Origin: an uncultured bacterium
GTDB taxonomy: Bacteria; Planctomycetota; UBA1135; UBA2386
Direction of reading: 5' to 3'
Assembly (NCBI GenBank): GCA_938003515.1
Contig: CALKYL010000198.1
Span: 1 to 13,350, forward strand
Length of the DNA: 13,350 bases
How positions within the stretch are numbered: the first letter of the stretch is position 1; each line of letters starts with the position of its first letter. A program made the position numbers and the translations under genes. Positions 1 through 9,834 of this stretch are shown one piece after another. The notes beneath the pieces are model-generated. The model searched no databases. It worked only from the letters and a program-made list of their open reading frames with translations, and was not told where the DNA came from.

Positions 1-103
1 GTGCCGGCGGCGGCCTGACGCGCTCCGGGCCGCGGCGTGCGGTCGGCGCTCGGCGCGCGCGCCGAATCCGGGCCGGGCGCTCCCGCGAAGCTCCCCAGCC
101 ACC

Positions 104-1093
104 GTGCTGCTGACCCCCGCCCGCCACGGACTCCGGTGCGAGCCGGGCCGCTTCGCCGTCGACCCGCTCGAGCCGGTCGCCACGGCGGTGGTCACGCACG
201 CCCACGCCGACCACGCGCGTCCGGGGCACGGCACCGTGCACTGCTCCGCCGAGGGGCTCGAGGTGACCCGCCTGCGCGTCGGTCCGGAGACCGACGTCGT
301 GCCGCACGCGTGGGGCGAACGCTTCCGGCTCGGCGACGCGACGGTGTCGCTGCACCCGGCCGGGCACATCCGCGGCTCGGCGCAGGTGCGCGTCGAACGG
401 GGCGGCGAGGTGTGGGTCGTGTCCGGCGACTACAAGCGCGAGGTCGACCCGACCTGCACCCCGTTCGAGGCGGTGCCGTGCGACGTGTTCGTCACCGAGG
501 CGACCTTCGCGCTGCCGATCTACCGCTGGCGGCCGACCGGCGAGGTCATCGCCGAGATCTTCGCGTGGTGGCAGGAGAACGCCGCGAACGACCGGACGTC
601 GCTGCTCTTCTGCTACGCGCTCGGCAAGGCGCAGCGCGTGCTCGCCGGGCTGACGGCACACACCGACGCGCCGGTGTTCGTGCACGGCGCGGTCGAGCCG
701 CTCACGGCGGCCTACCGCGCGGCCGGCGTGCGCATGCTCGACACGCTCCGGGTCACGGACCGCGCCGACGGCCACGTGGGGCAGCTCGTGGTCGCGCCGC
801 CGTCGGCGAGTCGCTCGCCGTGGCTGCGTCGTTTCCGCCGCGCCGAGACCGCGTTCGCGTCCGGCTGGATGCGCGTGCGCGGCGTGCGGCGCGGACGCGG
901 CTGGGACCGCGGCTTCGTCTTGTCGGACCACGCCGACTGGCCGGGTCTGGTCGAGACGGTCGAGGCCACGGGAGCGGGCCGTGTGTTCGTGCACCACGGG
1001 CGGGCCGAAGCGCTGGTGCGCTACCTGTGTGCGCGCGGCGTGGACGCGCGCGCGCTCGGATCGACGCGCGCCCGCGGCGGAGCGGAGGACTGA
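104..1093 (+). CDS. Ligase-associated MBL-fold DNA exonuclease
   Basis: This 329-residue protein matches the metallo-beta-lactamase/beta-CASP exonuclease of the bacterial ligase-associated repair cassette, an Mn-dependent DNA nuclease in the characterised Pseudomonas system. Visible motifs are HAHADH (residues 32-37, metal ligands), the PAGHIRGSAQV stretch with H88, SGDYK with D109 (107-111), YALGKAQR (171-178, beta-CASP part), LSDHADW (273-279) and VFVHHG (294-299). No metal-binding residue is obviously missing. GTG 104 is the only start available in this frame between the window edge and the conserved N-terminus, although no clear Shine-Dalgarno precedes it. An upstream start outside the window cannot be ruled out, because the frame stays open to base 2. 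The stop lies 1 base before the ligase ATG, so this is the first gene of a coupled operon. The family call is strong; the exact start is moderately certain. Confidence 0.93.
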   Translation: MLLTPARHGLRCEPGRFAVDPLEPVATAVVTHAHADHARPGHGTVHCSAEGLEVTRLRVGPETDVVPHAWGERFRLGDATVSLHPAGHIRGSAQVRVERGGEVWVVSGDYKREVDPTCTPFEAVPCDVFVTEATFALPIYRWRPTGEVIAEIFAWWQENAANDRTSLLFCYALGKAQRVLAGLTAHTDAPVFVHGAVEPLTAAYRAAGVRMLDTLRVTDRADGHVGQLVVAPPSASRSPWLRRFRRAETAFASGWMRVRGVRRGRGWDRGFVLSDHADWPGLVETVEATGAGRVFVHHGRAEALVRYLCARGVDARALGSTRARGGAED

Positions 1094-1094
1094 A

Positions 1095-2699
1095 ATGCGC
1101 CGCTTCGCGTCGCTCTACGACCGGCTCGACCGGACCAACTCCACCCAGGCGAAGGTCGACGCGATCGTCGACTACTTCCGCACAGCGCCCCGCGCCGACG
1201 CCGCGTGGGCGGTGTTCTTCCTGTCGGGCGAGCGGCTGCGCACTCCGTTCCGCGCGCGCGATCTCGTCGAGTGGACCTGCGAACTCGCCGGCGTCGACGC
1301 GGAGACCTTCGCGGTCTCCTACCAGGAGGTCGGCGACCGCGCCGAGACGATCGCGCTGCTGCTCGACGCGATGCCGCACCGCGTGGTCGACGATCCCTGG
1401 ACGCCGACGCTCGCCGAGGCCGCCGCCTGGGTCGACGGGCTGCGCACGCTGGATCGGCCGGCGCAGCGCGCGGCCTTCCGCGCGCGGCAGGCGGGGCTGG
1501 AGGTGCATGAGCTGTTCGTGCTGCTCAAGCTCGCGACCGGCGGGCTGCGCGTCGGCGTGTCGAAGCGGCTGCTCGTGCGGGCGCTGTCCCGGTGGTCGGG
1601 GGTGGACGCGCCGGTCTTGTTCCATCGGCTGATGGGCGGCGCGCCGACGACCGCGGACGGCTTCGCCGCGCTGTTCACCGAGGACGAGTCGGACGCGGAC
1701 CGCGCGCGGCCGTATCCGTTCTTCCTGGCGTCGCCGCTCGAGCGCGCGCCGGACGAGCTGGGAGATGCCGCGGAATGGACCGCCGAATGGAAGTGGGACG
1801 GCGTGCGCGGCCAGCTCGTGCGCCGCGGGGAGGTCGCGCTGTGGTCGCGCGGAGAGGAGCTGATAACCGCGCAGTTCCCCGAGGTCGTCGCAGGCGCGGC
1901 GGCGCTGCCCGAAGGCGTCGTGCTCGACGGCGAGGTGCTCGCGTGGCGCGACGAGGCGCCGCTGCCGTTCGCGGCGCTGCAGCGCCGGCTCAACAAGAAG
2001 CGCGTCGGCCGCAAGCTGCTGGCGGACGTGCCGTGCGCGTTCGTCGCCTACGACGTGCTGGAGGTCGACGGCCGGGACCTGCGCGACCAGCCGCTGACCG
2101 CGCGGCGCGAACGCCTCGAGCGGATCGCCGCCTCCGCCGGCATGCGCGTGTCGCCGTCGGTGCCGTTCCGCGACTGGGCGGAGCTCGCGGCGGCCCGCGC
2201 CAGCAGCCGGGAACGGGGCGTCGAGGGGCTGATGCTCAAGCGGCGGACCAGCCCGTATCGCACCGGCCGCGTGCGCGGCGACTGGTGGAAGTGGAAGGTC
2301 GATCCGCTCGAGGTCGACGCGGTCCTGCTCTACGCCGAACCTGGCCACGGCCGGCGCGCCGGGCTCTACACGGACTACACGTTCGGGGTCTGGGACGGCG
2401 GCGCGCTGGTGCCGGTCGCCAAGGCCTACAGCGGGCTCGTCGACGCGGAGGTGCGCGAGCTCGACGCGTGGATCCGGCGCCACACCGTCGACAAGTTCGG
2501 GCCGGTCCGGCAGGTCGAGACCAGCCACGTGTTCGAGCTGCACTTCGACCACGCGGCGCGCTCGACCCGGCACAAGGCGGGCGTCGCGCTGCGCTTCCCG
2601 CGCATCGCGCGCTGGCGGCGCGACCGCGCGCCGGCCGACGCGAACACGCTCGCGGACGTGGTGGCGCTGATCGGTGGAGGTCCGGATGGCGACGGCTGA
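1095..2699 (+). CDS. ATP-dependent DNA ligase (ligase-associated cassette type)
   Basis: This 534-residue ligase seals nicks in duplex DNA with ATP through a lysyl-AMP intermediate. The N-terminal DNA-binding domain (about 1-200) is followed by the nucleotidyltransferase domain. Motif I is EWKWDGVRG, with K233 as the expected adenylated lysine. Motif III is LDGEVLAW (277-284), motif IIIa is FVAYDVLEVDG (316-326), motif IV is EGLMLK (377-382) and motif V is WWKWK (397-401). The C-terminal OB-fold part follows, with HFDHAARS and ALRFPRIARWR near the end. ATG 1095 is preceded by GGAGG at 1084-1088 with a 6-base spacer, which fixes the start. Longer in-frame starts upstream would overlap the exonuclease without support. 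The length and domain order fit the cassette ligase, not LigD: there is no primase or phosphoesterase domain, and no Ku gene is nearby. The gene overlaps the helicase start by 14 bases. Confidence 0.95.
   Translation: MRRFASLYDRLDRTNSTQAKVDAIVDYFRTAPRADAAWAVFFLSGERLRTPFRARDLVEWTCELAGVDAETFAVSYQEVGDRAETIALLLDAMPHRVVDDPWTPTLAEAAAWVDGLRTLDRPAQRAAFRARQAGLEVHELFVLLKLATGGLRVGVSKRLLVRALSRWSGVDAPVLFHRLMGGAPTTADGFAALFTEDESDADRARPYPFFLASPLERAPDELGDAAEWTAEWKWDGVRGQLVRRGEVALWSRGEELITAQFPEVVAGAAALPEGVVLDGEVLAWRDEAPLPFAALQRRLNKKRVGRKLLADVPCAFVAYDVLEVDGRDLRDQPLTARRERLERIAASAGMRVSPSVPFRDWAELAAARASSRERGVEGLMLKRRTSPYRTGRVRGDWWKWKVDPLEVDAVLLYAEPGHGRRAGLYTDYTFGVWDGGALVPVAKAYSGLVDAEVRELDAWIRRHTVDKFGPVRQVETSHVFELHFDHAARSTRHKAGVALRFPRIARWRRDRAPADANTLADVVALIGGGPDGDG
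2676..2680 (+). promoter_or_regulatory. Shine-Dalgarno that sets the helicase start
   Basis: GGAGG lies 5 bases before ATG 2686, inside the 3' end of the ligase gene. It favours ATG 2686 over the in-frame GTG at 2674, which would have the motif inside its own coding sequence. Confidence 0.7.
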
Positions 2700-5157
2700 C
2701 GGCGACCGGGAGCTGGAAGGTCTGCGCGGCTGGATGCGCGACCGCGGCTGGACGCCGCTGCCGCACCAGGAACGCACCTGGCGGGCCCAGCTCGACGGCG
2801 CGAGCGGCCTCGTCTGCGTGCCGACCGGGTCGGGCAAGACCTACGCCGCCTACTTCGGGGCGCTCGCGGCGGCGGTGGCCGCCGCGCGGCGGGGTGACGG
2901 CGACGGGCTGCGCATCCTTTGGATCACGCCGCTGCGCGCGATGGCACGCGACATCGAACTCGCGCTCGCGAGGCCGGTCGCGGACCTCGGTTTGCCGGTC
3001 ACGGTCGCGTCGCGCATCGGCGACACGTCGTCCCACAAGAAGCGCAAGCTGCGCGAGCGGCTGCCGACGGTGCTCCTGACCACGCCGGAGTCGCTCTGCA
3101 TCCTGCTCTCGTACGACGACGCACAGCACAAGTTCGCCGGCGTGCACACGGTCGTCGTCGACGAGTGGCACGAGCTCGCCGGCACCAAGCGCGGCACGCA
3201 GACCGAGCTGGCGCTCGCGAGGCTGCGCACGCTCGGCCGCGGCGTGCGCACCTGGGCGCTCTCGGCCACGCTCGGCAACGTCGACGAACTGGCGGTGGCG
3301 GTGGCCGGTCCGGGGCGCCCGGCGAGGGTCGTGCGTTCGGAGCTGCCGGCCCGCGTCGCGCTGGCGACGCTCGGCGGGCCAGCGGGGCTGCCCTGGTTCG
3401 GCTATCTCGGCGCGACGATGTTCGACGCGGTCGCCGACGCGCTCGACCCCGCGCGCCCGACGCTCCTGTTCACCAACACGCGCAACCAGGCCGAGCGCTG
3501 GTACCGCGCGCTGCTCGAGCGCCGGCCGGAGTGGTTCGAGCGCTTCGGGCTGCACCACGGCAGCATCGACGGCGACGAACGCGACCGCATCGAACGCGGC
3601 CTGCGCGACGGCAGCGTGACGCTGGTCGTGTGCACGAGCTCGCTCGACCTCGGCGTCGACTTCGCGCCGGTCGAACGCGTCGTGCAGATCGGCTCGGCGC
3701 GCGGCGTGGCGCGACTGCTGCAGCGCGCCGGGCGCGCCCGGCACCGCCCCGGTGAGGTCTCCGAGGTGCTGATGGTGCCGACGCACGCGATGCAGCTGGT
3801 CGAGATCGCGGCGCTGCGCCGCGCCCTCGCGGCCGGCGAGATCGAACCGCGGCGGCCGCTGCAGGCGCCGGTCGACGTGCTGGCGCAGCACCTGGTCACG
3901 TGCGCCGCCGGCGGCGGCTTCGCGCCGGACGAGCTGTTCGCCGAGGTGCGTACGAGCCACGCCTACCGCGACCTCGACCGCGCCACGTTCGATCGCGTGC
4001 TGGCGTTCGTCGAGCGCGGCGGCCCGACGCTGGCCGCCTATCCGCGCTACCACCGGATCGTGCGCCGCCAGGGCCGATGCGTGGTCGCCGACCAGCAGCT
4101 CGCCCGCGAACACCGCGCGGCGATCGGCACGATCACGCAGGACGGCACGATGCGTGTGCGCTTCCTCAACGGCCACGTGTTGGGCAGCGTCGAAGAGCGC
4201 TTCCTGAGCCGCGTGCGGCCGGGCGAGCGCTTCCTGTTCGGCGGCCGCGTGCTCGAGCTCGTGTCGGTCCGCGACATGGACGTGCGGGTGCGGGCGGCGC
4301 GCGGCCCGAGCGAGCACGCGCCGAAGTGGGTCGGCGGGCGGCTGCCGCTGTCGGACTCGCTCGCGACCGCGACGCGCGAGCTGCTCGTCGACGTCCGGAC
4401 GCAGCTGGAGGCCGGGCGCGACCTCGCCGACTTCGAGCCCGAGGTGCGCGCGGTCGCGTCGTTGCTGCGGCGCCAGCACGAGGTCGGCCGCCTGCCCGGG
4501 GACCGCGTGCTCGCCGAGGTGTGCCGCACGCGCGAGGGCGAGCACCTGTTCCTGTTCCCGTTCGCCGGCCGGCTCGCGCACGAGGGCCTCGCGGCGCTGC
4601 TCGCGTTTCGGCTCGGACGGCGGCGGGCGGCGACCTTCGCGCTGTCGGCGAACGACTACGGTCTCGAGCTGCTCGCGGCCGGCGCGTGCGACTTCGTCGC
4701 GGCGCTCGCGGACCCGACGCTCTGGTCCGGCGAATCCCTCGACGACGACGCGCTGCGCGCCGTCAACGCGGCGGAGCTGTCGCGGCGCCAGTTCCGCGAG
4801 GTCGCGCGTGTCGCCGGCCTCGTGCACGAGGGCTTCGGCCGGCACCGCAAGGGCGCGCGGCAGCTGCAGACGTCGGCGGGCCTCCTGCACGACGTGTTCG
4901 CGCGGCACGAGCCCGGCCACCTGCTGCTGTCGCAGGCGCGCGACGAGGTCCTGCAGCGGCACTTCGACCGCGACCGGCTCGCCGCGGTGCTCGCGCGCGT
5001 CGAACGCGACGGACTCGAGGTCGTGACGACCGCGCGCCCCTCGCCGCTGGCGTTCCCGCTCGCGCTGGAGCGCGTCGAGGCGCGAGTGTCGTCGGAGACG
5101 GCCCGGCAGCGGTTGGAGCGCATGAAGCAGCGGTGGCTCGCGGAGACGGTCGCGTGA
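2686..5157 (+). CDS. Ligase-associated DEXH-box helicase (Lhr-Core type)
   Basis: This 823-residue protein is an Lhr-like superfamily 2 helicase. The characterised Pseudomonas relative is an ATP-driven 3'-to-5' DNA translocase/helicase. RecA domain 1 holds PTGSGKT (Walker A, K51), TTPESL (132-137), DEWH (motif II, 159-162) and SATLGN (motif III, 193-198). RecA domain 2 holds FTNTRNQAE (262-270), HHGSID (290-295), TSSLDLGVDF (317-326) and QRAGRARH (motif VI, 346-353). A winged-helix region (roughly 390-480) and the large Lhr-Core C-terminal domain follow. The length is that of the stand-alone Lhr-Core without the extra C-terminal extension of long Lhr proteins. The start overlaps the ligase gene by 14 bases and the stop overlaps the phosphoesterase start (GTGA), so its translation is coupled on both sides. 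All helicase motifs appear intact. Confidence 0.95.
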   Translation: MATADGDRELEGLRGWMRDRGWTPLPHQERTWRAQLDGASGLVCVPTGSGKTYAAYFGALAAAVAAARRGDGDGLRILWITPLRAMARDIELALARPVADLGLPVTVASRIGDTSSHKKRKLRERLPTVLLTTPESLCILLSYDDAQHKFAGVHTVVVDEWHELAGTKRGTQTELALARLRTLGRGVRTWALSATLGNVDELAVAVAGPGRPARVVRSELPARVALATLGGPAGLPWFGYLGATMFDAVADALDPARPTLLFTNTRNQAERWYRALLERRPEWFERFGLHHGSIDGDERDRIERGLRDGSVTLVVCTSSLDLGVDFAPVERVVQIGSARGVARLLQRAGRARHRPGEVSEVLMVPTHAMQLVEIAALRRALAAGEIEPRRPLQAPVDVLAQHLVTCAAGGGFAPDELFAEVRTSHAYRDLDRATFDRVLAFVERGGPTLAAYPRYHRIVRRQGRCVVADQQLAREHRAAIGTITQDGTMRVRFLNGHVLGSVEERFLSRVRPGERFLFGGRVLELVSVRDMDVRVRAARGPSEHAPKWVGGRLPLSDSLATATRELLVDVRTQLEAGRDLADFEPEVRAVASLLRRQHEVGRLPGDRVLAEVCRTREGEHLFLFPFAGRLAHEGLAALLAFRLGRRRAATFALSANDYGLELLAAGACDFVAALADPTLWSGESLDDDALRAVNAAELSRRQFREVARVAGLVHEGFGRHRKGARQLQTSAGLLHDVFARHEPGHLLLSQARDEVLQRHFDRDRLAAVLARVERDGLEVVTTARPSPLAFPLALERVEARVSSETARQRLERMKQRWLAETVA

Positions 5158-5817
5158 GGGCGTGGGTCGCCGGCGTCGAGGTCGAGCTGCTCGCCGCGCG
5201 CGCGCTCCTGTGGCCGGCCGAGTCGGCGCTGCTGGTCGCGGACCTGCACGTCGGCAAGCCGGAGGCCTTCCAGCGGCGCGGGGTGCCGGTGCCGTCGACG
5301 GCCGGCGAAGCGGACCTCGCGCGGCTGTCGGCGACGCTCGACGCAACCGGTGCGCGCTCGCTGTGGGTGCTCGGAGACCTGGTGCACGGCGCGGAGGCCG
5401 CGGCGACCGACGGGCTCGCGCGGCTCCGTCGCCGGCATCCCCGCGTGTCGCTGCACGTCGTGCGCGGCAACCACGACCGCCACGTCGAGCGGCTGCCCGA
5501 GGCGTGGGGGTTCGAGGAGCACCTCGCGCCCGCGACGCTCGGGCCGTTCGCGCTGTGCCACGAGCCACCCGCCGCGGCGTGGCCCGCGGGCGCGGCGGCC
5601 GGCACCGGCGGCTACGCGCTCGCCGGCCATCTGCACCCGATGGTCCGGCTGCGAGGCGGCGGCGACGAACTCGTGCTGCCGTGCTTCCAGTTCCGGGATC
5701 GCGTCGGCCTGCTGCCGGCGTTCACGGCCTGGTCGAGCGGCGTGCGCGTCACGCCGCGCGAGGGCCGCACGTTCGCGGTCACCGGCGCAGAGGTCGTCGC
5801 CGTCCCGGGTCCCGCGC

Positions 5818-5828
<11 letters not shown>
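5154..5828 (+). CDS. pdeM: Ligase-associated metallophosphoesterase/endonuclease PdeM (MPE)
   Basis: This 224-residue calcineurin-like metallophosphoesterase belongs to the family found with the ligase, exonuclease and Lhr-Core helicase. The Pseudomonas member, MPE, is an Mn-dependent single-strand DNA endonuclease. The binuclear-metal motifs are in order: ADLHVGK (D30, H32), GDLVHG (D75, H78), GNHD (N106, H107), CHEP (H136) and GHLHP (H159, H161). The ending LVLPCF...LLPAF is also typical of the family. GTG 5154 shares GTGA with the helicase stop. GGAG at 5142-5145 lies 8 bases upstream, and no other in-frame start fits the conserved N-terminus. The final 11 bases overlap the 3' end of the opposite-strand mechanosensitive channel gene. 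This is the last gene of the four-gene operon. Confidence 0.92.
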
Positions 5829-7080
<1,252 letters not shown>

Positions 7081-7085
7081 GGAGA

Positions 7086-7091
7086 CCTCCT
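7086..7091 (-). promoter_or_regulatory. Strong Shine-Dalgarno for a TTG start
   Basis: On the minus strand AGGAGG is followed by a 5-base spacer and TTG (7080-7078). This is the best Shine-Dalgarno match in the window. It decides the start of the MscS-family gene, since the encoded signal peptide begins exactly there. Confidence 0.8.
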
Positions 7092-7289
7092 GGTGGATCG
7101 AAACTCGGGCCGAGCAGGTTGCCCGCCGCGGCCCGCGATCGCAACCACGAGCCCGGTGTCGCGGTCCCCGAGGCTGTGATACGAAAGGGGCTCGGACGCC
7201 ATGCGAAGCCACCTCCTCGCGATATCCGGCGTGTTCGGCCCGAGGTCTCGACCCCGGCGCCCCGGCGGCGACAGCGGCCCGAGCCTGCC
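7092..7289. promoter_or_regulatory. Divergent intergenic region between channel and kinase genes
   Basis: These roughly 200 bases separate the divergent MscS-family and kinase genes and must hold a promoter for each. I see no convincing -35/-10 pair. A possible extended -10-like TGTGATACG lies at 7175-7183 (+), but has no good -35. Within 7176-7289 the kinase frame has noticeably fewer G/C third positions than real genes here. That supports placing the kinase start at 7290. A 30-codon ORF occupies 7201-7293. Confidence 0.35.
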
Positions 7290-7293
7290 GTGA
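7201..7293 (+). CDS. Possible 30-residue leader ORF overlapping the kinase start
   Basis: ATG 7201 opens a 30-codon frame beginning MRSHLLAISG and ending in TGA 7291-7293. That stop overlaps the kinase GTG (7290-7292) as GTGA. An AGGGG (7186-7190) lies 10 bases upstream of the ATG, a rather long spacing. Third positions are mostly G/C (about 25 of 29 codons), more than in the kinase-frame reading of the same bases. The peptide has no recognisable domain. If translated, it could couple translation into the kinase, whose own start lacks a clear Shine-Dalgarno. Short open frames are common by chance at this GC content, so this stays tentative. Confidence 0.25.
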   Translation: MRSHLLAISGVFGPRSRPRRPGGDSGPSLP

Positions 7294-9812
7294 CCGAGTG
7301 GCGCGCAGTCCGGCAGGTCTTCGAGCAGGTCGTCGACCTGCCGGCGGACCAGCGCGCCGCGGAACTCGGCCGCCTCTGCGGCGAGGACGCCGGGCTACGC
7401 GCGCAGGTCGAGCGCCTGCTCGCCCGCGACGCGTCGACGGGAGCGTCCGACATCGACGGGGCCGTGGACGTGCGCGGCGCCGTGCCCGACCCGGCGCGGC
7501 TGCGACACATCGCCGGCTACCGGCTCGTGCGGCCGCTCGGCTCGGGCGGCATGGGTGCCGTGTTCGAGGCGGTGCAGGAGCGGCCCGCGCGCACCGTCGC
7601 GCTCAAGGTGCTGCGCACGCTGGTCGCGTTCGACGCGGCGCGACGACGGCTCGAATACGAGGCGGAGACGCTCGGACGGCTGCGGCACCCGAACGTCGCG
7701 CAGGTGTTCGAGGCCGGCACCTGGCGCGACCCGGACACCGGCGAGGAGCTGCCCTTCTTCGCGATGGAGTTCGTCGCCGACGCGCTCCCGCTGACGAGCC
7801 ACGCCGACGAACGGCGGCTCGACCTGCGCGGGCGCCTCGAGCTGTTCCTGCAGGTCTGCGACGCGGTGCAGCACGGCCATCAGCAGGGCGTCATGCACCG
7901 AGACCTCAAGCCGCAGAACGTGCTCGTCGGCGGCGACGGCCGCGTCAAGGTCATCGACTTCGGCATCGCGCGGGCGACCGACGCCGCCGAGGATCGCCGC
8001 ACGGTGCAGACGCTCGCGGGGCAGGTGCTCGGCACGCCGGGCTTCATGAGCCCCGAGCAGATCGACGGCGACCCCGCGCGCATCGACGCGCGCGCGGACG
8101 TGTACGGCCTCGGCGCGACCCTCTACGCCCTGCTCGTCGGCTCGCCGCCGCACCACCACAGCCCGGCGTCGCTCGCGAGCCCCCTAGCGCGAGTGCGCGC
8201 CACCCCGCCCGCGCGGCCGGCGCGCGTCGAGTCCGCGCGCGTGCCGGTGCCGCCCGAGCTCGACTGGGTGCTGCTGAAGGCGCTCGCCGCCGACCCGGAC
8301 GAGCGCTACCCGTCGGCGTCCGACCTGGCGGCCGACCTGCGCCGCTTCCTCGCCGACGTGCCGCTGTTCGCGCGGCCGCCGACGCGCGGCTACCTGCTGC
8401 GGAAATTCGTGCGGCGCAACCGCGCGTCCGTCGCCGTCGCGGGAGTCGTCCTTGCGCTGCTCGTCGGCGGCACCGTGGCGACGTCGCTCGGCTGGCGTCG
8501 CGCGCTCGCAGCGGAGGCCGCCGCCGACGCGCGGCGCGTGGTCGCCGAAGGGCTCGCCGCCGACCTGCAGTCGCTCGCCGAACTGCAGAGCGAGATGTTC
8601 CGCGCCGGCCGCGGCGACCGCAACACGCGCCTCGTCGACGTGCTGGACCGCGCCGCCGAGCAGCTGCGGCGGAGCCCGCCCGAGGCCGAGCGGGTCGCCG
8701 CGGGCCTGCACCGTGCGCTCGCGCGCGCCTACCTGGACCTCGGCGCGATGACGCAGGCGGAGCAGCACTTCGCGCACGCGCTGACGCACGCCGAGCGGCT
8801 CGGCGTCGCCGGTCACGAACTGGTCGTGCGCATCCGTGGCGACCGCGCCCGCCTGCTGGCCGCGCAAGGCGAGCTCGAGGCGGCCGAGGCCGGCCGCCGC
8901 GCCGCGCTCGCGCTCGACCTCGAACGGTTCGGAGAAGGCCACTGGCGCGTCGCCCAGGACCGAGCGGAGCTCGCGACCGTTCTCGACCAGCGCGCCGCCT
9001 ACGCCGAAGCGCTGGAACTCCTGCGCGAGGCCGTGCCCGTGCTCGAAGCGGACGAGTCGCTCGTGCTGCCGCGCATCGGCGCGTTGACCGCGCTCGCCAA
9101 CACGCTGGCGCACCTCGATCAGCACGACGAAGCCGACGGCCGCTATCGCGCGGCGCTGGCGCTGGCCGAGCAGCACTGGGGCGCGGAGGACCCCGAGACG
9201 CTCAGCATCCGCAACTCGCAGGCGCTGTTGTTCCTGGACGCCGGCCGCCTCGCCGATGCGGAGGCGGCGTTCCGCGAGCTCTGGCAGACCCTGAAGCGCG
9301 TGCGCGGACCGGTGCACCCTTCGACCACCGGCGCGGCGACCAACCTCGGTCTGTGCGCCGAACGGCGCGAGGCGTACGCCGACGCCGAGGCCGTCTACCG
9401 CGAGGTGCTCGCCGCGCGCGCCGAGGCCGGCGTGGAGGTCGCGCCGAGCGATCTGATCACGCGCTTCAACCTCGTCGTCGCGCTGCACCGCCAGGACGGT
9501 GAGGAGCAGCTGCGCGAAGCACTCGCCGAGGTCGACACGCTGCTCGCCGACGCCCGGCGGCTCTTGCCGCAGGACAACTGGCGCACGGCGGTGTTCCGCC
9601 AGCACCGCGGCATCGTGCTGCGCAAACTCGGCCGGTTCGCCGAAGCCGAGCCGGAGTTCGAGGCGGCGCGCGCGGTGCTCGAGCAGAAGCTCGGGCCCGG
9701 GCATTCCCGCACACGCTCGAACTACGAGGAGACCGCGGCGCTGTTCGAGGCGTGGGGCAGGGCCGACGAGGCGCGGCGCTGGCGCGCGAAGCTCGGCGAC
9801 GCGGGCCGCTGA
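7290..9812 (+). CDS. Transmembrane Ser/Thr protein kinase with C-terminal TPR region
   Basis: This 840-residue Hanks-type kinase begins with a short helical module (about 1-45: TEWRAVRQVFEQVVDLP and following) common before kinases of Planctomycetota and Acidobacteriota. The kinase domain spans about 77-355. It has the glycine loop LGSGGMGAVFEA (83-94), catalytic lysine ALK (K106), HRDLKPQN (203-210, catalytic D205), DFG (D223), GTPGFMSPEQ (249-257) and the late DERYPSA, so it should be active. RKFVRRNR precedes one membrane segment (about 381-402). Some 400 residues of helical TPR-like repeats follow (about 440-840, for example AYLDLGAMTQAEQHFAHAL and GRLADAEAAFRELW). The topology implies an extracytoplasmic TPR sensor and a cytoplasmic kinase. 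GTG 7290 is chosen because homology begins there and third-position G/C drops upstream. It converges on the ECF sigma gene with 7 bases between stops. The substrate is unknown; the sigma factor is the natural candidate. Confidence 0.9.
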   Translation: MTEWRAVRQVFEQVVDLPADQRAAELGRLCGEDAGLRAQVERLLARDASTGASDIDGAVDVRGAVPDPARLRHIAGYRLVRPLGSGGMGAVFEAVQERPARTVALKVLRTLVAFDAARRRLEYEAETLGRLRHPNVAQVFEAGTWRDPDTGEELPFFAMEFVADALPLTSHADERRLDLRGRLELFLQVCDAVQHGHQQGVMHRDLKPQNVLVGGDGRVKVIDFGIARATDAAEDRRTVQTLAGQVLGTPGFMSPEQIDGDPARIDARADVYGLGATLYALLVGSPPHHHSPASLASPLARVRATPPARPARVESARVPVPPELDWVLLKALAADPDERYPSASDLAADLRRFLADVPLFARPPTRGYLLRKFVRRNRASVAVAGVVLALLVGGTVATSLGWRRALAAEAAADARRVVAEGLAADLQSLAELQSEMFRAGRGDRNTRLVDVLDRAAEQLRRSPPEAERVAAGLHRALARAYLDLGAMTQAEQHFAHALTHAERLGVAGHELVVRIRGDRARLLAAQGELEAAEAGRRAALALDLERFGEGHWRVAQDRAELATVLDQRAAYAEALELLREAVPVLEADESLVLPRIGALTALANTLAHLDQHDEADGRYRAALALAEQHWGAEDPETLSIRNSQALLFLDAGRLADAEAAFRELWQTLKRVRGPVHPSTTGAATNLGLCAERREAYADAEAVYREVLAARAEAGVEVAPSDLITRFNLVVALHRQDGEEQLREALAEVDTLLADARRLLPQDNWRTAVFRQHRGIVLRKLGRFAEAEPEFEAARAVLEQKLGPGHSRTRSNYEETAALFEAWGRADEARRWRAKLGDAGR

Positions 9813-9834
9813 CCGGCCGTCAGTCCGGCCGGTC
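9811..9834. terminator. Bidirectional hairpin between convergent kinase and sigma genes
   Basis: GACCGGCCG (9811-9819) and CGGCCGGTC (9826-9834) form a perfect 9-bp stem with a 6-base loop TCAGTC. The stem includes part of the kinase stop codon, and the loop begins within the sigma stop codon. No T-run follows on either strand, so it is not a classical intrinsic terminator. Its position at a tail-to-tail junction still makes a shared transcript-end structure the best reading. Confidence 0.55.

Noticed and set aside
1..18. Short reading V-P-A-A-A-stop at the left edge, possibly the tail of an upstream gene
   Set aside because: Five codons cannot be distinguished from chance. Another frame is also open to the edge.
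753..2837. Minus-strand open frame of 694 codons opposite the exonuclease and ligase
   Set aside because: It is opposite two well-supported genes, has no recognisable domain, and shows the composition of an antisense shadow.
2236..5568. Minus-strand open frame of 1110 codons opposite the helicase and pdeM genes
   Set aside because: Its product is a low-complexity R/A/P/E-rich string with no domain. It lies opposite genes with intact catalytic motifs, and high third-position G/C removes antisense stops.
7117..7146. Inverted repeat GGTTGC...GCAACC in the channel/kinase intergenic region
   Set aside because: It has only a 6-bp stem with an 18-base loop and does not extend. It is expected by chance at this scale, and no second copy is seen.
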